Part shown: positions 25,934 to 35,577 of the stretch, piece after piece
Numbering within the stretch: position 1 is the first letter of the stretch
Layout: every line of letters starts with the position of its first letter
DNA from: Hydrococcus rivularis NIES-593
Lineage (GTDB): Bacteria; Cyanobacteriota; Cyanobacteriia; Cyanobacteriales; Microcystaceae
Direction of reading: 5' to 3'
Assembly (NCBI RefSeq): GCF_001904635.1
Contig: NZ_MRCB01000035.1
Span: forward strand, 1 to 45,120
DNA: 45,120 nucleotides
The notes under the pieces: generated by a model
Told to the model about the DNA's origin: nothing
Database searches by the model: none
Seen by the model: the letters and a program-made list of their open reading frames with translations, nothing else
Position numbers and translations under genes: made by a program

Positions 25934-26920
25934 CTATTGTCCGAATCGGCGATCGATGTCGTCTGCCGTCGAACCGCCACCACGACGGTTGATTCGCAAT
26001 GACATTCCATCGCTAGACAAACTGTAGCTCAAGGGGTTTCCTGTAAGCCTCGTCTTTCCTTCTTGCGCTAGGGTTTGAGCGGGATATTGCGTCATTAACG
26101 CTTTAATCTGCTCGACACGTTTGGGAACGGATGGATGCGATGTATCAAATTCTGCTCCTGGCGTTCGTCCCAAAACATCCATGACTCGCAAGCAGCCTTC
26201 TGGATCGAAGCCCGCTCTAGTCATGTACGTGTAGCCGACCTCGTCGGCTTCAGATTCTTGTCTGCGGAAGGTTTCTGCCATTTCTTGTTCTTTTTGCTTG
26301 ACAATTTCCTGTACCCGCTCCTCGGCATCGGCAACGCGCTGGCGACTAGCACCTTCTAGAGCCGATTGACCGACGTTACTCGCTGCACCGACCGCACCGC
26401 CTAAGATCCCACCAACCGTACCGAGAATGGCTCCGCCAACGGCATTTCCTTCAACATCATCCCGAGCATCTTCTGCTTCTGCCATCACTTCTGCTTCTGC
26501 CTCTTTTCGGATTCTATCTTTTTCGGCTTCACCGACGGCAATATGGCGCTTGACGTGGTGTCCCATTTCGTGGGCGATTACGCAGGCAAGGGCTGAGGAA
26601 TCTCCGGCTAGCTGATCCATGATGCCGCTATAGATAGCGATGAGGTTAACGTCTGTCGCGAAGGCATTGGTTTGATATTCGGGGACAACTACTACGCGCC
26701 AAGGGGAGGTATCCTGTCCGTTGGCTCTAGCAATTCTCTCGGTTATGCGATAAACGACATACCATTCTTCTGGTAACTCAGCTTTGGCTTTTTTATAGAC
26801 GGCTTCTGCATTTTTTGTTTGAGTTGGCTGAGTGGGTCTAGCCTGGGCTGGCAGCGACGTTTGCAGCAAGAGGGTACTAAGGGCAGTAAAAATAGCGAAT
26901 TTCGCAGTAGTTTTGAGCAT
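25934..26920 (-). CDS. M48-family metalloprotease, secreted or membrane-anchored
   Basis: 328 residues. A signal peptide covers about residues 1-27 (cleavage near PAQA). The zinc-binding motif HEMGHH is at residues 117-122, and the third ligand Glu is in ESEADEVGYTYM. A long insert between them is rich in Gly/Ala and then charged coiled coil (VGGAILGTVGGILGGAVG, ADAEERVQEIVKQKEQEMAE). This may form a membrane hairpin as in BepA/Oma1-like proteases. A role in envelope protein quality control is likely by family but not proven. Confidence 0.88.
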   Translation of the reverse strand: MLKTTAKFAIFTALSTLLLQTSLPAQARPTQPTQTKNAEAVYKKAKAELPEEWYVVYRITERIARANGQDTSPWRVVVVPEYQTNAFATDVNLIAIYSGIMDQLAGDSSALACVIAHEMGHHVKRHIAVGEAEKDRIRKEAEAEVMAEAEDARDDVEGNAVGGAILGTVGGILGGAVGAASNVGQSALEGASRQRVADAEERVQEIVKQKEQEMAETFRRQESEADEVGYTYMTRAGFDPEGCLRVMDVLGRTPGAEFDTSHPSVPKRVEQIKALMTQYPAQTLAQEGKTRLTGNPLSYSLSSDGMSLRINRRGGGSTADDIDRRFGQ

Positions 26921-27040
26921 ATTAAATCCTGACTTGAATTTAAGCTAAATATCGATACTCAATAATTTAGCGCGAACTACTGCGATCGCATAACATACTT
27001 ATCCAAAACTTAAGGTAGTTGATTTTCTCCCTCGCTTACT

Positions 27041-29005
27041 TTACTTTTCACTGGTTGCCGAACCAATCCGCTGTCCCCCATTAAAGGTGGATGGAAACGG
27101 GATTGCCTCAGAAAGTTGACCCGTCAGCAGCCATTCGTCCATTTCTGGCGTTTTTTGGACGCGCTTGAGCCGCTCTTTCAATTCTTCTCCCTCTAGAATT
27201 TCTTTTTCTAGCAAGGCTTGCGCTGTCTCTTCTAACAAGTCCCGATTCTTATCTAAAATAGCTAAGGCAATGCGATGCGCTCCCTCGACGATTTCTTTAA
27301 CTTCGCGATCGATTTCTTCGGCAATTTTAGGACTGACGGCGCGACGAGGGTTAGTTAATCCTTCGAGGAATTGTTGTTGTGCTTTCTCGAAAGCAATCGG
27401 ACCCAATTTATCGCTCATGCCGTAGAGCGTCACAAACCGTTCGGCGAGATCGGTGGCTTTTTGAATATCGTCGCTCGCGCCGGTCGATACTCTACCAAAG
27501 ACTAATTCTTCGGCAGACCGTCCGCCTAAAAGGGTAACGATGCGACCGCGAATTTCATCTTCGAGCATCAGGAAGCGGTCTTCTTCTGGCAATTGCAACG
27601 TATAGCCCAACGCTCCGATGCCGCGAGGCACGATTGAGATTTTTTCCACTGCCCCCGCGCCGGGCATATTCGCCCCGATGATGGCGTGACCGACTTCGTG
27701 ATAGGCAACGGTTTTTTTCTCAATTTCATTGAGAACGCGAGATTTTTTCTCCAATCCCGTCAAGACTCGCTCGATCGCTTCGTTAAAATCTTCCATCGTC
27801 ACTGCATTGCGATTTTTGCGAGCGGCAAGCAAGGCGGCTTCGTTGACCAAGTTCGCCAAATCTGCTCCGGCAAATCCCGGCGTTCGCGCTGCCAGTTTAT
27901 CTAATTCTACGTCTGGAGCGAGGGTCACATTTTTGGCATGAACCCTCAGAATGGCTTCTCGTCCGATTTTATCGGGTCTGTCTACTAGGATCTGGCGATC
28001 GAAACGTCCGGGACGCAATAGGGCGGGATCTAACACCTCCGGGCGGTTGGTTGCGGCGAGGAGAATGACCCCCGTATTTGTATCGAAGCCATCCATCTCG
28101 GCGAGTAATTGATTGAGGGTTTGTTCGCGTTCGTCATTGCCGCCCAGAATTCCACCCGCATTTGCCCTCGATTTGCCGAGCGCATCTAATTCGTCGATAA
28201 ACACGATGCAGGGCGCTTGTCTTTTCGCCTGCTCGAATAAATCCCGCACCCGCGATGCACCGATGCCGACGAATAACTCGATAAATTCCGAGCCGGAGAT
28301 ACTAAAGAAAGGCACTCCAGCTTCTCCAGCGATCGCTTTTGCCAATAGAGTCTTCCCCGTTCCCGGCGGTCCGACCAAAAGAACGCCTTTAGGAATTTTT
28401 GCCCCTAAACGGGTATATTTACCTGCATTTGCTAGAAAATCGACGATTTCTTGCAATTCTGCTTTGGCTTCATCAACTCCTGCTACGTCATCGAAAGTTA
28501 CGCCTGTATTACCTTCTGAATAGATGCGAGCTTTACTCTTTCCTACCGTGAGGGCAGTCGCTCCATTGGCTTGAGAGCGAGCCATCAGCCATCCCCAAAG
28601 TCCGACAAAGATCAGGGGTGGAACAACCCAACTTAGCAGCGTTCCAATCCAGCCAGCATTGCTAGGAGGCAGTGCGGAAAATTCGACATCATGCTCGCGC
28701 AGCAGTTTGGGCAGGTCGGAATCGCCTGCAACCGGAATAGTTATTAACTCCTGCGATTTTTGGGTTTGAGCGTTTTTGCCTTCGGGTTTAAGAACGTATA
28801 TGATTCGATCGGAACCAATTTTGGCGCTGGCAACTTTACCGGCTTCTACTTGGTCGATAAATTGACTGTAGGATACGGTTGACTCCTGCGTCCCTCGCAG
28901 GACAAATAAATTGATGAAGACCAGCCACATCAGCAGGATAATTAGGCTGCGACCCAATCCGCTCGGTTCTGGGGTTTTTTGTTTGCTATCGCGATCGATG
29001 GGCAT
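27041..29005 (-). CDS. ftsH: ATP-dependent zinc metalloprotease FtsH
   Basis: 654 residues. Two membrane helices (about 18-37 and 119-141) flank a periplasmic/lumenal domain. The AAA module has Walker A GPPGTGKT (212-219), FIDELDALG (Walker B) and the second region of homology [20 protein letters not shown]. The protease site is HEVGH (436-440). Cyanobacteria have four FtsH paralogues that form hexamers in thylakoid or plasma membrane; which one this is cannot be told by eye. It is divergent from nothing nearby and monocistronic. Confidence 0.96.
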   Translation of the reverse strand: MPIDRDSKQKTPEPSGLGRSLIILLMWLVFINLFVLRGTQESTVSYSQFIDQVEAGKVASAKIGSDRIIYVLKPEGKNAQTQKSQELITIPVAGDSDLPKLLREHDVEFSALPPSNAGWIGTLLSWVVPPLIFVGLWGWLMARSQANGATALTVGKSKARIYSEGNTGVTFDDVAGVDEAKAELQEIVDFLANAGKYTRLGAKIPKGVLLVGPPGTGKTLLAKAIAGEAGVPFFSISGSEFIELFVGIGASRVRDLFEQAKRQAPCIVFIDELDALGKSRANAGGILGGNDEREQTLNQLLAEMDGFDTNTGVILLAATNRPEVLDPALLRPGRFDRQILVDRPDKIGREAILRVHAKNVTLAPDVELDKLAARTPGFAGADLANLVNEAALLAARKNRNAVTMEDFNEAIERVLTGLEKKSRVLNEIEKKTVAYHEVGHAIIGANMPGAGAVEKISIVPRGIGALGYTLQLPEEDRFLMLEDEIRGRIVTLLGGRSAEELVFGRVSTGASDDIQKATDLAERFVTLYGMSDKLGPIAFEKAQQQFLEGLTNPRRAVSPKIAEEIDREVKEIVEGAHRIALAILDKNRDLLEETAQALLEKEILEGEELKERLKRVQKTPEMDEWLLTGQLSEAIPFPSTFNGGQRIGSATSEK

Positions 29006-29082
29006 AATTTCAGTAATCAGTAATCAGTTATTAATGGTACAGATGCGCTCTTATTCAGAAGCGGATATTTATTGTCTGTACA

Positions 29083-29772
29083 TTAGTTTTTAGGGAGCCG
29101 ATCGCTGCTGAGGTAGCGATCGAACCATTGACTGGCTAGTCGGGCTACCTCTTCTAAGGTGCCTGGTTCTTCAAAGAGATGGGTGGCGCCAGGAATAATT
29201 TCCAGTTTTTTTTCTGTCTGGAGATGCTTCATCGCTTCTCGGTTCATGTCGATGACTAACAGATCTTTTCCACCAACGATGAGTAAGGTTGGGGCTTTGA
29301 CGCGCGCTAGCGCCACACCTGCCAAGTCCGGTCGTCCGCCGCGAGAAACGATCGCGCTCGTCAGTTCGGGACGTTCTGCCGCTGCAACGAGAGCTGCACC
29401 AGCTCCCGTACTAGCGCCAAAATAACCGATTTTTAGATGTCGGGCGATCGGATTTTGAACCAGCCATTCCGCAGCTCCAATCACTCGTTTGGCAAGCAAG
29501 TCGATGTCAAAGCGGATTTGTCGGGTTTGGCGGTCGATCGCTTCTTCTGTTTGCGTCAGCAGGTCGATCAGCAGCGTTGCCAGCCCCGCTTGGCGCAACA
29601 CTCGCGCCACATATTGGTTGCGCGGGCTGTGTCGGCTGCTGCCGCTGCCATGAGCGAACAACACGATTCCTTTGGCGTTTTTGGGAATGCCCAGCGTTCC
29701 TTTGAGAAAGACTTCGCCCGCCGTGACGGAAACTGCGCATTCTCGGCAGTCGATTGTGGATTTTTCGTTCAT
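29083..29772 (-). CDS. Dienelactone hydrolase-family alpha/beta hydrolase
   Basis: 229 residues with the alpha/beta-hydrolase triad in order: nucleophile Ser121 in GYFGASTGAGAAL, Asp in LIVGGKDLLVI, and His in PGATHLFEEPG. The oxyanion region is VLFAHGSGSSRHSPRNQ. In many bacteria this same hydrolase type is fused to, or adjacent to, a phosphoribosyltransferase of the kind found 68 bp upstream here, so the two probably act together. The substrate of the pair is unknown. Confidence 0.85.
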   Translation of the reverse strand: MNEKSTIDCRECAVSVTAGEVFLKGTLGIPKNAKGIVLFAHGSGSSRHSPRNQYVARVLRQAGLATLLIDLLTQTEEAIDRQTRQIRFDIDLLAKRVIGAAEWLVQNPIARHLKIGYFGASTGAGAALVAAAERPELTSAIVSRGGRPDLAGVALARVKAPTLLIVGGKDLLVIDMNREAMKHLQTEKKLEIIPGATHLFEEPGTLEEVARLASQWFDRYLSSDRLPKN

Positions 29773-29840
29773 TTTTAACTTTGTGTTTTTATCGTTAGTT
29801 GTTGATAAGCTCTTGGCGATCGCTAGGTAACTGGTCGCGG

Positions 29841-30503
29841 TTATTTCATTACCATGAGTTCGCGTTCTGCTCTCTCTAGTAAATCGCGTACTTCTTCGTC
29901 GGTGGTTTGGGAAAAATCCTCGTACCAGAGGCTAATAGAATGGAGGGGTTCTGGTTTTCTGAGGCAAATTAGTTTGTCTACTTCGGTTCTTAACTCTTGA
30001 CAAACCGATGGGGCAGCAACGGGGACGGCGACGACGATTTCTTTGGGGTGCTGCTGTCGCAAGGCGGCGATCGCCGCTCGCATGGTTGCTCCCGTAGCAA
30101 TGCCATCATCGACGAGGATAACGGTGCGATCGCGAATTTCCGGATAGGGGCGATTGCCTCGATAGGCGCGATCGCGTCGTGCTAATTCCTTTTTTTCCTG
30201 CTCGGCAACTTGCTCGATGGTTTCGGGCGAAATGTGCAGCCAGTTGACGACATCGCGGTTGACGATCGTTACGTCATTGGGAGCGATCGCTCCCATTGCC
30301 AGCTCTTTGTGTCCCGGCACGCCTAACTTGCGTACCAAGCACACGTCTAACGGAAGCCGCAATTTTCTAGCAATCTCGAAGGCAACGGGAACCCCACCGC
30401 GAGGTAGCGCCAAGACGATTCCATCCGGGCAATTGGCATAACCTGTTAGCCTGGATGCAAGCAGTTGACCCGCTTCAATTCTATTGTGTAATAGTGTAGT
30501 CAT
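29841..30503 (-). CDS. Phosphoribosyltransferase, type I fold (copy 1, hydrolase-linked)
   Basis: 220 residues. The PRPP loop is TVILVDDGIATGATMRAA, with the preceding [15 protein letters not shown] and [18 protein letters not shown] blocks. A conserved tail follows ([19 protein letters not shown]). This uncharacterised family is not one of the named purine/pyrimidine salvage enzymes. It lies upstream of the dienelactone hydrolase gene on the same strand. The second copy at 41412-42083 is very similar across its whole length. Confidence 0.85.
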   Translation of the reverse strand: MTTLLHNRIEAGQLLASRLTGYANCPDGIVLALPRGGVPVAFEIARKLRLPLDVCLVRKLGVPGHKELAMGAIAPNDVTIVNRDVVNWLHISPETIEQVAEQEKKELARRDRAYRGNRPYPEIRDRTVILVDDGIATGATMRAAIAALRQQHPKEIVVAVPVAAPSVCQELRTEVDKLICLRKPEPLHSISLWYEDFSQTTDEEVRDLLERAERELMVMK

Positions 30504-30551
30504 GATTTTTCCCTTATCCGAATTCTCGATTTAAAATTCGGAATTTATACT

Positions 30552-30875
30552 TCAGTACGCCATCGTTTCTATCCAATAAAGTAGTCCTAAGGCTTCCCTG
30601 ACGTTTTCTGCAAGTTTTTTCGCCTGCTCTTTCCCCAGCTTCAGCCAATCTTGCAATAGGAGTTCGATCGAGTTGATTTTAGGACTCGGTAGTTGTAAAG
30701 CTGTTGGATTTCCTCCCGCACTAATTAAGGGGTGCAACTCTATAGCAGGTTGCCACGCTTGAGCCGATTCGTTTTCCAACTCAGGGTTTGGTAATTCCCA
30801 AGGATCGGGAATGAGTTGTAAATTGTTTTTTGATGTCGAGCGACTGATTGGCTCTCTCGATCTTTCTTTTAACAT
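30552..30875 (-). CDS. Hypothetical protein, 107 residues
   Basis: A strong AAGGAGG ribosome binding site nine bases before the ATG supports the start. The protein has a Pro-rich, probably disordered first half (LIPDPWELPNPELENE) and a helical C-terminus (LLLQDWLKLGKEQAKKLAEN...ALGLLYWIETMAY). No known domain. It lies 48 bp upstream of the phosphoribosyltransferase gene, the gap holding a CCGAATT/AATTCGG inverted repeat, and may be the first gene of that transcript. Confidence 0.6.
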   Translation of the reverse strand: MLKERSREPISRSTSKNNLQLIPDPWELPNPELENESAQAWQPAIELHPLISAGGNPTALQLPSPKINSIELLLQDWLKLGKEQAKKLAENVREALGLLYWIETMAY

Positions 30876-31182
30876 AGCTACTGCCTCCTTAATTTTTGCT
30901 TGTAGCGTTAATAAAAGTTCGGCAACTGTAGCGATGAAGCCCCACTCTTTATCTAATACTAGATTAACAATTTTTTTAAACTCTCTATGTTAAAAAATAC
31001 GATCGAGATTTCTGGCGAGCAAACTCAATGAAATTTCCTAATTTTAGTTTTAGGGTTTCTTTTTTCTTCTTCTTTCTCCATTCGTTAATTTCAAACAACT
31101 TTTAAAATATCCAACAGGCAATTTGATTGGCTAAGATGAATAGAGACTCCAAACTATTTAAAACTAACCAAAATTTTATAAA
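30876..31182. other. 307-bp AT-rich divergent intergenic region
   Basis: This region holds promoters for the hypothetical gene (minus) and archease (plus). I see no repeat, operator or RNA gene beyond poly-T/poly-A tracts. Confidence 0.4.
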
Positions 31183-31614
31183 ATGAAAGATAAAAGCGAC
31201 CTAACTGCAACAGAAGGGTTTGAAGAGATCGAACATACGGCTGATTGGGCATATCGAGTTTGGGGAAAAAGCCTAGAAGCCTTATTTATCCAAGCAGCCA
31301 AAGGACTTTATCACCTAGCAGGCGCTCGACTGAGCGATCGCCCAGAGACGATCCGAGAAATTCGCTTGCAGGGAATCGACAGCGAAAGTTTACTTATTGC
31401 CTGGTTAAACGAACTGCTTCACCTTCACGAAAGTGAAAATCTCGGCTGCGATCGCATAGAAATCCTACAGCTCGACGAGCGCAATTTACAGGCAACCGTC
31501 ACTGGTTTGCCCGTCCAACAATGGCTCAAAGATATCAAAGCAGCCACTTACCACAACCTAGCAATTCGTTCTACAGAAACGGGTTTTGAGGCGACGATAG
31601 TCTTAGACGTATAA
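31183..31614 (+). CDS. Archease (RtcB activator)
   Basis: 143 residues. The family signature EIEHTADWAYRVWGKSLEAL at the N-terminus carries the metal-binding Asp, and KAATYHNLAI near the C-terminus completes the site. Archease speeds guanylylation and turnover of the RNA ligase RtcB. It is encoded 155 bp upstream of rtcB on the same strand, the expected partnership. No Shine-Dalgarno is seen before the ATG. Confidence 0.92.
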   Translation: MKDKSDLTATEGFEEIEHTADWAYRVWGKSLEALFIQAAKGLYHLAGARLSDRPETIREIRLQGIDSESLLIAWLNELLHLHESENLGCDRIEILQLDERNLQATVTGLPVQQWLKDIKAATYHNLAIRSTETGFEATIVLDV

Positions 31615-31769
31615 TACAAGCTGTAGTATATTGAGTATAGGGCAAGCAATACTCTCCTGGAGTTGTTACCCTCACAAAACATCCATTTTAAGCATTACCC
31701 GTCAAAACTTTTAGCGTTAATTACTTGTATTCGCTGATAGAAAAAACTAAATTAATACGAGGATTTATG

Positions 31770-33221
31770 ATGATTACTAAACAGGATTTTCGTCGAATTA
31801 ACGATTACATTTGGGAAATTCCTACCTCCTTTCATCCACAAATGAAAGTTCCCGTTTGGGTGTTCGCCGATGAGGAACTTCTAGAGGATGCCTTGGGGGA
31901 TTTATCCATTACCCAAGCAGTCAATGTTGCCTGCCTGCCCGGTTTAGTCGGTCATGTTGCCATTATGCCCGACGTACACCAGGGCTACGGCATGCCGATT
32001 GGCGGCGTGATGGCCTCTCTTGTACCCGGAGGTATTATTTCTCCTGGAGCAGTTGGATACGATATCAACTGCGGCGTTCGCGTTTTAGCCTCGCCCATCG
32101 ACTATCAAAGCGCCAAACCCTATTTAAGCGACTTAGCAAGCACTCTCTACCGAAACTGCCCCAGCGGGGTTGGCGAAAAGGGAAGCATCCCTCTTACGAC
32201 AGAAGAATTAGACAATGTATGTCGAAAGGGCGCTCGCTGGGCGCTAGAGCATGGCTATGCCCTTGAAGAAGACTTACCGCGCACCGAGGAATTTGGCTGC
32301 TTAGAAGGAGCAGATCCTAGCAAGGCGAGCAAACGCGCCAAAGAACGCGGTAGAGGTCAATTAGGTACGCTGGGAGCGGGCAATCACTTTCTAGAAGTCG
32401 ATGTCATCGAGGAAATCTACGATCGCGAAGCGGCTGAAATCATGGGATTGCAGGAAGGATGTCTCGCCTTGCAAATTCACTGCGGTTCTCGCGGTTTCGG
32501 ACACCAAATTTGTACCGATTACGTCCAAGACTTTCAATGGGCAGTCATCAACTACGGCATCCAACTACCCGATCGCGAATTGGTCTGCGCGCCCATCGAT
32601 TCAACCGAAGGACAAGCCTATCTAGCGGCAATGAAAGCAGCTGCCAATTATGCGTTTGCCAACCGTCAAACGTTGGCATATCACGCGCGGCGCAGTTTCA
32701 AAGAGATATTCGGTTCGCAAGCCGGAGAAAATCCCCTACGCCAAGTCTACGATATTGCCCATAATATGGCGAAGATAGAAAAACACCGCATTGAAGGGAA
32801 AGATATGACCGTCTGCGTCCACCGCAAGGGGGCAACGCGGGCGTTTGGTCCCGGATTTGCAGGGCTGCCAAGTGAGTATCGCCCGATCGGTCAACCCGTT
32901 CTCGTACCCGGTTCGATGGGAACGGAGAGTTGGATTTTGCTGGGAACGAACACTAATGAAGAATTGTCTTTCGGTTCTACCTGTCACGGTGCGGGACGGG
33001 TGATGAGCCGCCATAAAGCGAAAAGGGAAATTCGGGGCGATCTCTTACGGCAGGAGTTAGAAAATGAAGGAATTAGCGTTCGTGCGGGTTCGATGCCGGG
33101 ACTTGCCGAAGAAGCGCCCAAAGCATACAAAGATGTCAGCCGCGTTGTGGAAGCAGTGAGCAAAGCTGGCATCGCTCATAAAGTAGCTCGTCTGCATCCC
33201 ATTGCCGTAGTAAAAGGATAA
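31770..33221 (+). CDS. rtcB: RNA-splicing/repair ligase RtcB
   Basis: About 483 residues from the second of two adjacent ATGs; GAGG at 31759-31762 is better spaced for 31770 than for 31767. Signatures are [26 protein letters not shown] with the metal-binding Asp and Cys, [34 protein letters not shown], and [12 protein letters not shown] containing the histidine that is guanylylated. RtcB joins 2',3'-cyclic phosphate or 3'-phosphate ends to 5'-OH ends with GTP and Mn2+. It pairs with the archease gene just upstream. Confidence 0.96.
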   Translation: MITKQDFRRINDYIWEIPTSFHPQMKVPVWVFADEELLEDALGDLSITQAVNVACLPGLVGHVAIMPDVHQGYGMPIGGVMASLVPGGIISPGAVGYDINCGVRVLASPIDYQSAKPYLSDLASTLYRNCPSGVGEKGSIPLTTEELDNVCRKGARWALEHGYALEEDLPRTEEFGCLEGADPSKASKRAKERGRGQLGTLGAGNHFLEVDVIEEIYDREAAEIMGLQEGCLALQIHCGSRGFGHQICTDYVQDFQWAVINYGIQLPDRELVCAPIDSTEGQAYLAAMKAAANYAFANRQTLAYHARRSFKEIFGSQAGENPLRQVYDIAHNMAKIEKHRIEGKDMTVCVHRKGATRAFGPGFAGLPSEYRPIGQPVLVPGSMGTESWILLGTNTNEELSFGSTCHGAGRVMSRHKAKREIRGDLLRQELENEGISVRAGSMPGLAEEAPKAYKDVSRVVEAVSKAGIAHKVARLHPIAVVKG

Positions 33222-33666
33222 TTGATTGAGACAAGCGATCGCTTCAATAGGGAATGGTGGGTCAATGACGCACCATCCATCCTGGTTGACTGACAAATCT
33301 TTGTCCCCTCACCCCTAAATCCCTTCTCCCACAAAGGGCGAAGGAACCTCAGTCCAAAGTCTTAAGTTGAGAGCCACTCTCCCGCTCTGGGAGAGGGGTT
33401 GGGGTGAGGGCGATAGCCATCCATCCCCTATTTTTTATAAATAGGCTCCGTATCCGTATAAGTCTATAGATAGAGTCTTACAAGGCTAAAATTCTATCCA
33501 AAGAATAGGGTTCAACTTAGCTATTTCCCTCCTGAAATAGATCGAGAATTAGTTAGATTTCTGCTAGGCTGCTAAAAGACAAATTCTCTTAATAGTAAAG
33601 TCGTGGTTATTGACCATAAATAACTGTAAAAACCCAACTAAATTTGATTGTTGATTAGGAGGAAAA
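33222..33666. repeat. 445-bp intergenic region with an inverted pair of CCCTCACCCC repeats
   Basis: No gene is seen. An imperfect hairpin ATGGTGGGTCA/TGACGCACCAT (about 33252-33275) follows rtcB and may end its transcript. Then CCCCTCACCCCTAAATCCC...CTCCC (33305-33330) and GGGAGAGGGGTTGGGGTGAGGG (33389-33410) form a long inverted pair spanning about 105 bp. The remaining 200 bp are AT-rich promoter-like DNA ahead of the secreted hypothetical gene. Confidence 0.65.
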
Positions 33667-34140
33667 ATGCAATTTTTGCATTTCATCAAGAATTGGCTAA
33701 GTGTAGGGATAATCGCAATGACAAGCCTGTCTTTGAATCCCAATTTACCTGCTAAGGCTGCTAATTGTAAGGCTTTACCAGTTGTTGGCGGAGAAGGAGC
33801 AAGCGTTCAAAAAACCGTTAGTCCTCCAGGGGCTTCTGTTATATATAGAAATAACTGGAACACCGATTTTGCCGTAGAACCGACAGCTTCTTATAACCGT
33901 TATATTGCAACAATAAGAGCCAAAGATCCAGGAGAATATACAATTAGAATGAATCTCAAATACAGTGACGATACATCTGGAGAGGTTTATAATCAAACAG
34001 TTTCTCTTAAAGAAGGAGAATCAATAAGTATTACAGGAAATCCTCGCAGAGGAGTTATTCCGTATCAAGTTAATCTCTATGTTGGCGAACTTAATGCAAT
34101 TGGCAAAACTTACAGAGCTTCGGTAGTAGGATGCCGCTAA
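33667..34140 (+). CDS. Secreted hypothetical protein
   Basis: 157 residues; TAGGAGGA before the ATG is a strong ribosome binding site. A signal peptide of about 36 residues ends PAKAA. The mature part has alternating polar/hydrophobic strands (DFAVEPTASYNRYIATIRA, GEYTIRMNLKY, VNLYVGEL) suggesting a beta-sandwich. Two cysteines (one just after the signal peptide and one near the C-terminus) could form a disulfide. No family recognised; expected in periplasm or outside. Confidence 0.7.
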   Translation: MQFLHFIKNWLSVGIIAMTSLSLNPNLPAKAANCKALPVVGGEGASVQKTVSPPGASVIYRNNWNTDFAVEPTASYNRYIATIRAKDPGEYTIRMNLKYSDDTSGEVYNQTVSLKEGESISITGNPRRGVIPYQVNLYVGELNAIGKTYRASVVGCR

Positions 34141-34311
34141 AGTCTTCCTTAAATCCGCTTAACCGTTTCCGAGTTTTTTACGGCAAATGATAAAGAATAA
34201 TTTTAGGAGCTTGACTTTTGAGGAACTTTTGTTAATTTGAGCATATCTCGGACTTAGAGGAACTCAAATTTATCGAGCTTCGCTGAGTGTGCGTGTGAGG
34301 GGTATTCTACC

Positions 34312-35529
34312 GTGCTGGGTTCGGAAACGCTGCGTTCTATTCCTGAAAGTCGTCACAGTTATCAATTGTCTGAAATTATTCGCCATCGAGCTTGGGTAGA
34401 AATCGATCGCGCTGCTTTGGCACATAATGTCAGGCAGATTAAACAAGTTTTGTCGCCGCAAACCCAATTGATGGCAGTAGTCAAAGCGGATGCCTACGGT
34501 CATGGGGCGGTAAGAGTTGCCCAAGCAGCATTGCAAGCGGGCGCGAGTTGGCTGGCAACTGCGACGTTGGGCGAAGGAATCGAACTGAGGGAAGCGGGAA
34601 TTGTTGCTCCGATTCTGCTTTTAGGCGCTATCAATACCCCACAAGAAGTCGCCGCGATCGCCAACTGGAAATTACAACCGACTCTGTGCAATCCCCAGCA
34701 AGCCTTAATCTTTTCGGAAACAATGGTAGAATTGAATAAGGTTATCCCCGTGCATTTGAAGTTAGACACGGGGATGTCTCGTTTGGGAATGCGCTGGGAA
34801 CAGGCGTTAGAGTTCGTGCAATTAGTCCAGCAGTTGCCCGGTTTGAAAATAGCCAGTATTTATTCCCATTTTGCTACGGCTGACGATCCCGATCCCACTA
34901 CCATGCAGCTACAGCACCAACGGTTTCAAGAAGCGATCGGACAACTCAAAGCAGCCGGAATCGTACCGCCGCGCCTGCACTTGTCTAATTCTGCCGCTAC
35001 TCTGAGCGATCGCAACCTACACTACGATCTAGTGCGAGTTGGTTTGGCACTCTATGGACTTTATCCTGCCCCTCATTTGCGATCGCGAGTCGATCTCCAA
35101 CCCGTTTTGCAAGTTAAAGCGAGAATTACCCAAGTGAAAACCATTCCCCCAGGAACGGGAGTGAGTTACGGACATCAATTTATTAGCGATCGCGAAATGC
35201 GTATAGCCGTCGTGGGAATCGGTTATGCCGATGGCGTACCACGCAATCTGTCTAATCGCATGCAGGTGCTAATTCGAGGGCAACGAGTCCCACAAATTGG
35301 CGCGATTACGATGGATCAATTAATGCTAGACGTAAGCAGCATTCCCGACTTACAAGTGGGAGAGGTTGTGACTTTAATTGGTAAAGATGGCGATCGAGAA
35401 ATATCTGCCGATGATTGGGCAGATATTTTAGGAACGATTTCTTGGGAAATTCTCTGCGGTTTTAAGCATCGACTGCCGCGAGTTAGCAGCAATCGACATC
35501 GGGAACAGTTAACCCAAACAATTCTGTAG
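34312..35529 (+). CDS. alr: Alanine racemase
   Basis: 405 residues from a GTG at 34312, preceded by GAGGGG at 34297-34302. The PLP lysine is in MAVVKADAYGHGAVRVA, the second catalytic base (Tyr) in PGTGVSYGHQFIS, and LDTGMSRLGMRW and VGIGYADGVPR are conserved. The enzyme makes D-alanine for peptidoglycan. The first 25 residues (before RHRAWVEIDRAAL) are an extension beyond the usual start, and no ATG is available nearer the domain. Confidence 0.95.
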   Translation: MLGSETLRSIPESRHSYQLSEIIRHRAWVEIDRAALAHNVRQIKQVLSPQTQLMAVVKADAYGHGAVRVAQAALQAGASWLATATLGEGIELREAGIVAPILLLGAINTPQEVAAIANWKLQPTLCNPQQALIFSETMVELNKVIPVHLKLDTGMSRLGMRWEQALEFVQLVQQLPGLKIASIYSHFATADDPDPTTMQLQHQRFQEAIGQLKAAGIVPPRLHLSNSAATLSDRNLHYDLVRVGLALYGLYPAPHLRSRVDLQPVLQVKARITQVKTIPPGTGVSYGHQFISDREMRIAVVGIGYADGVPRNLSNRMQVLIRGQRVPQIGAITMDQLMLDVSSIPDLQVGEVVTLIGKDGDREISADDWADILGTISWEILCGFKHRLPRVSSNRHREQLTQTIL

Positions 35530-35577
35530 ATGCTTCCCCAGCTTGCTATAAATTTTGATTTAAGGAGGCTGAAGATT

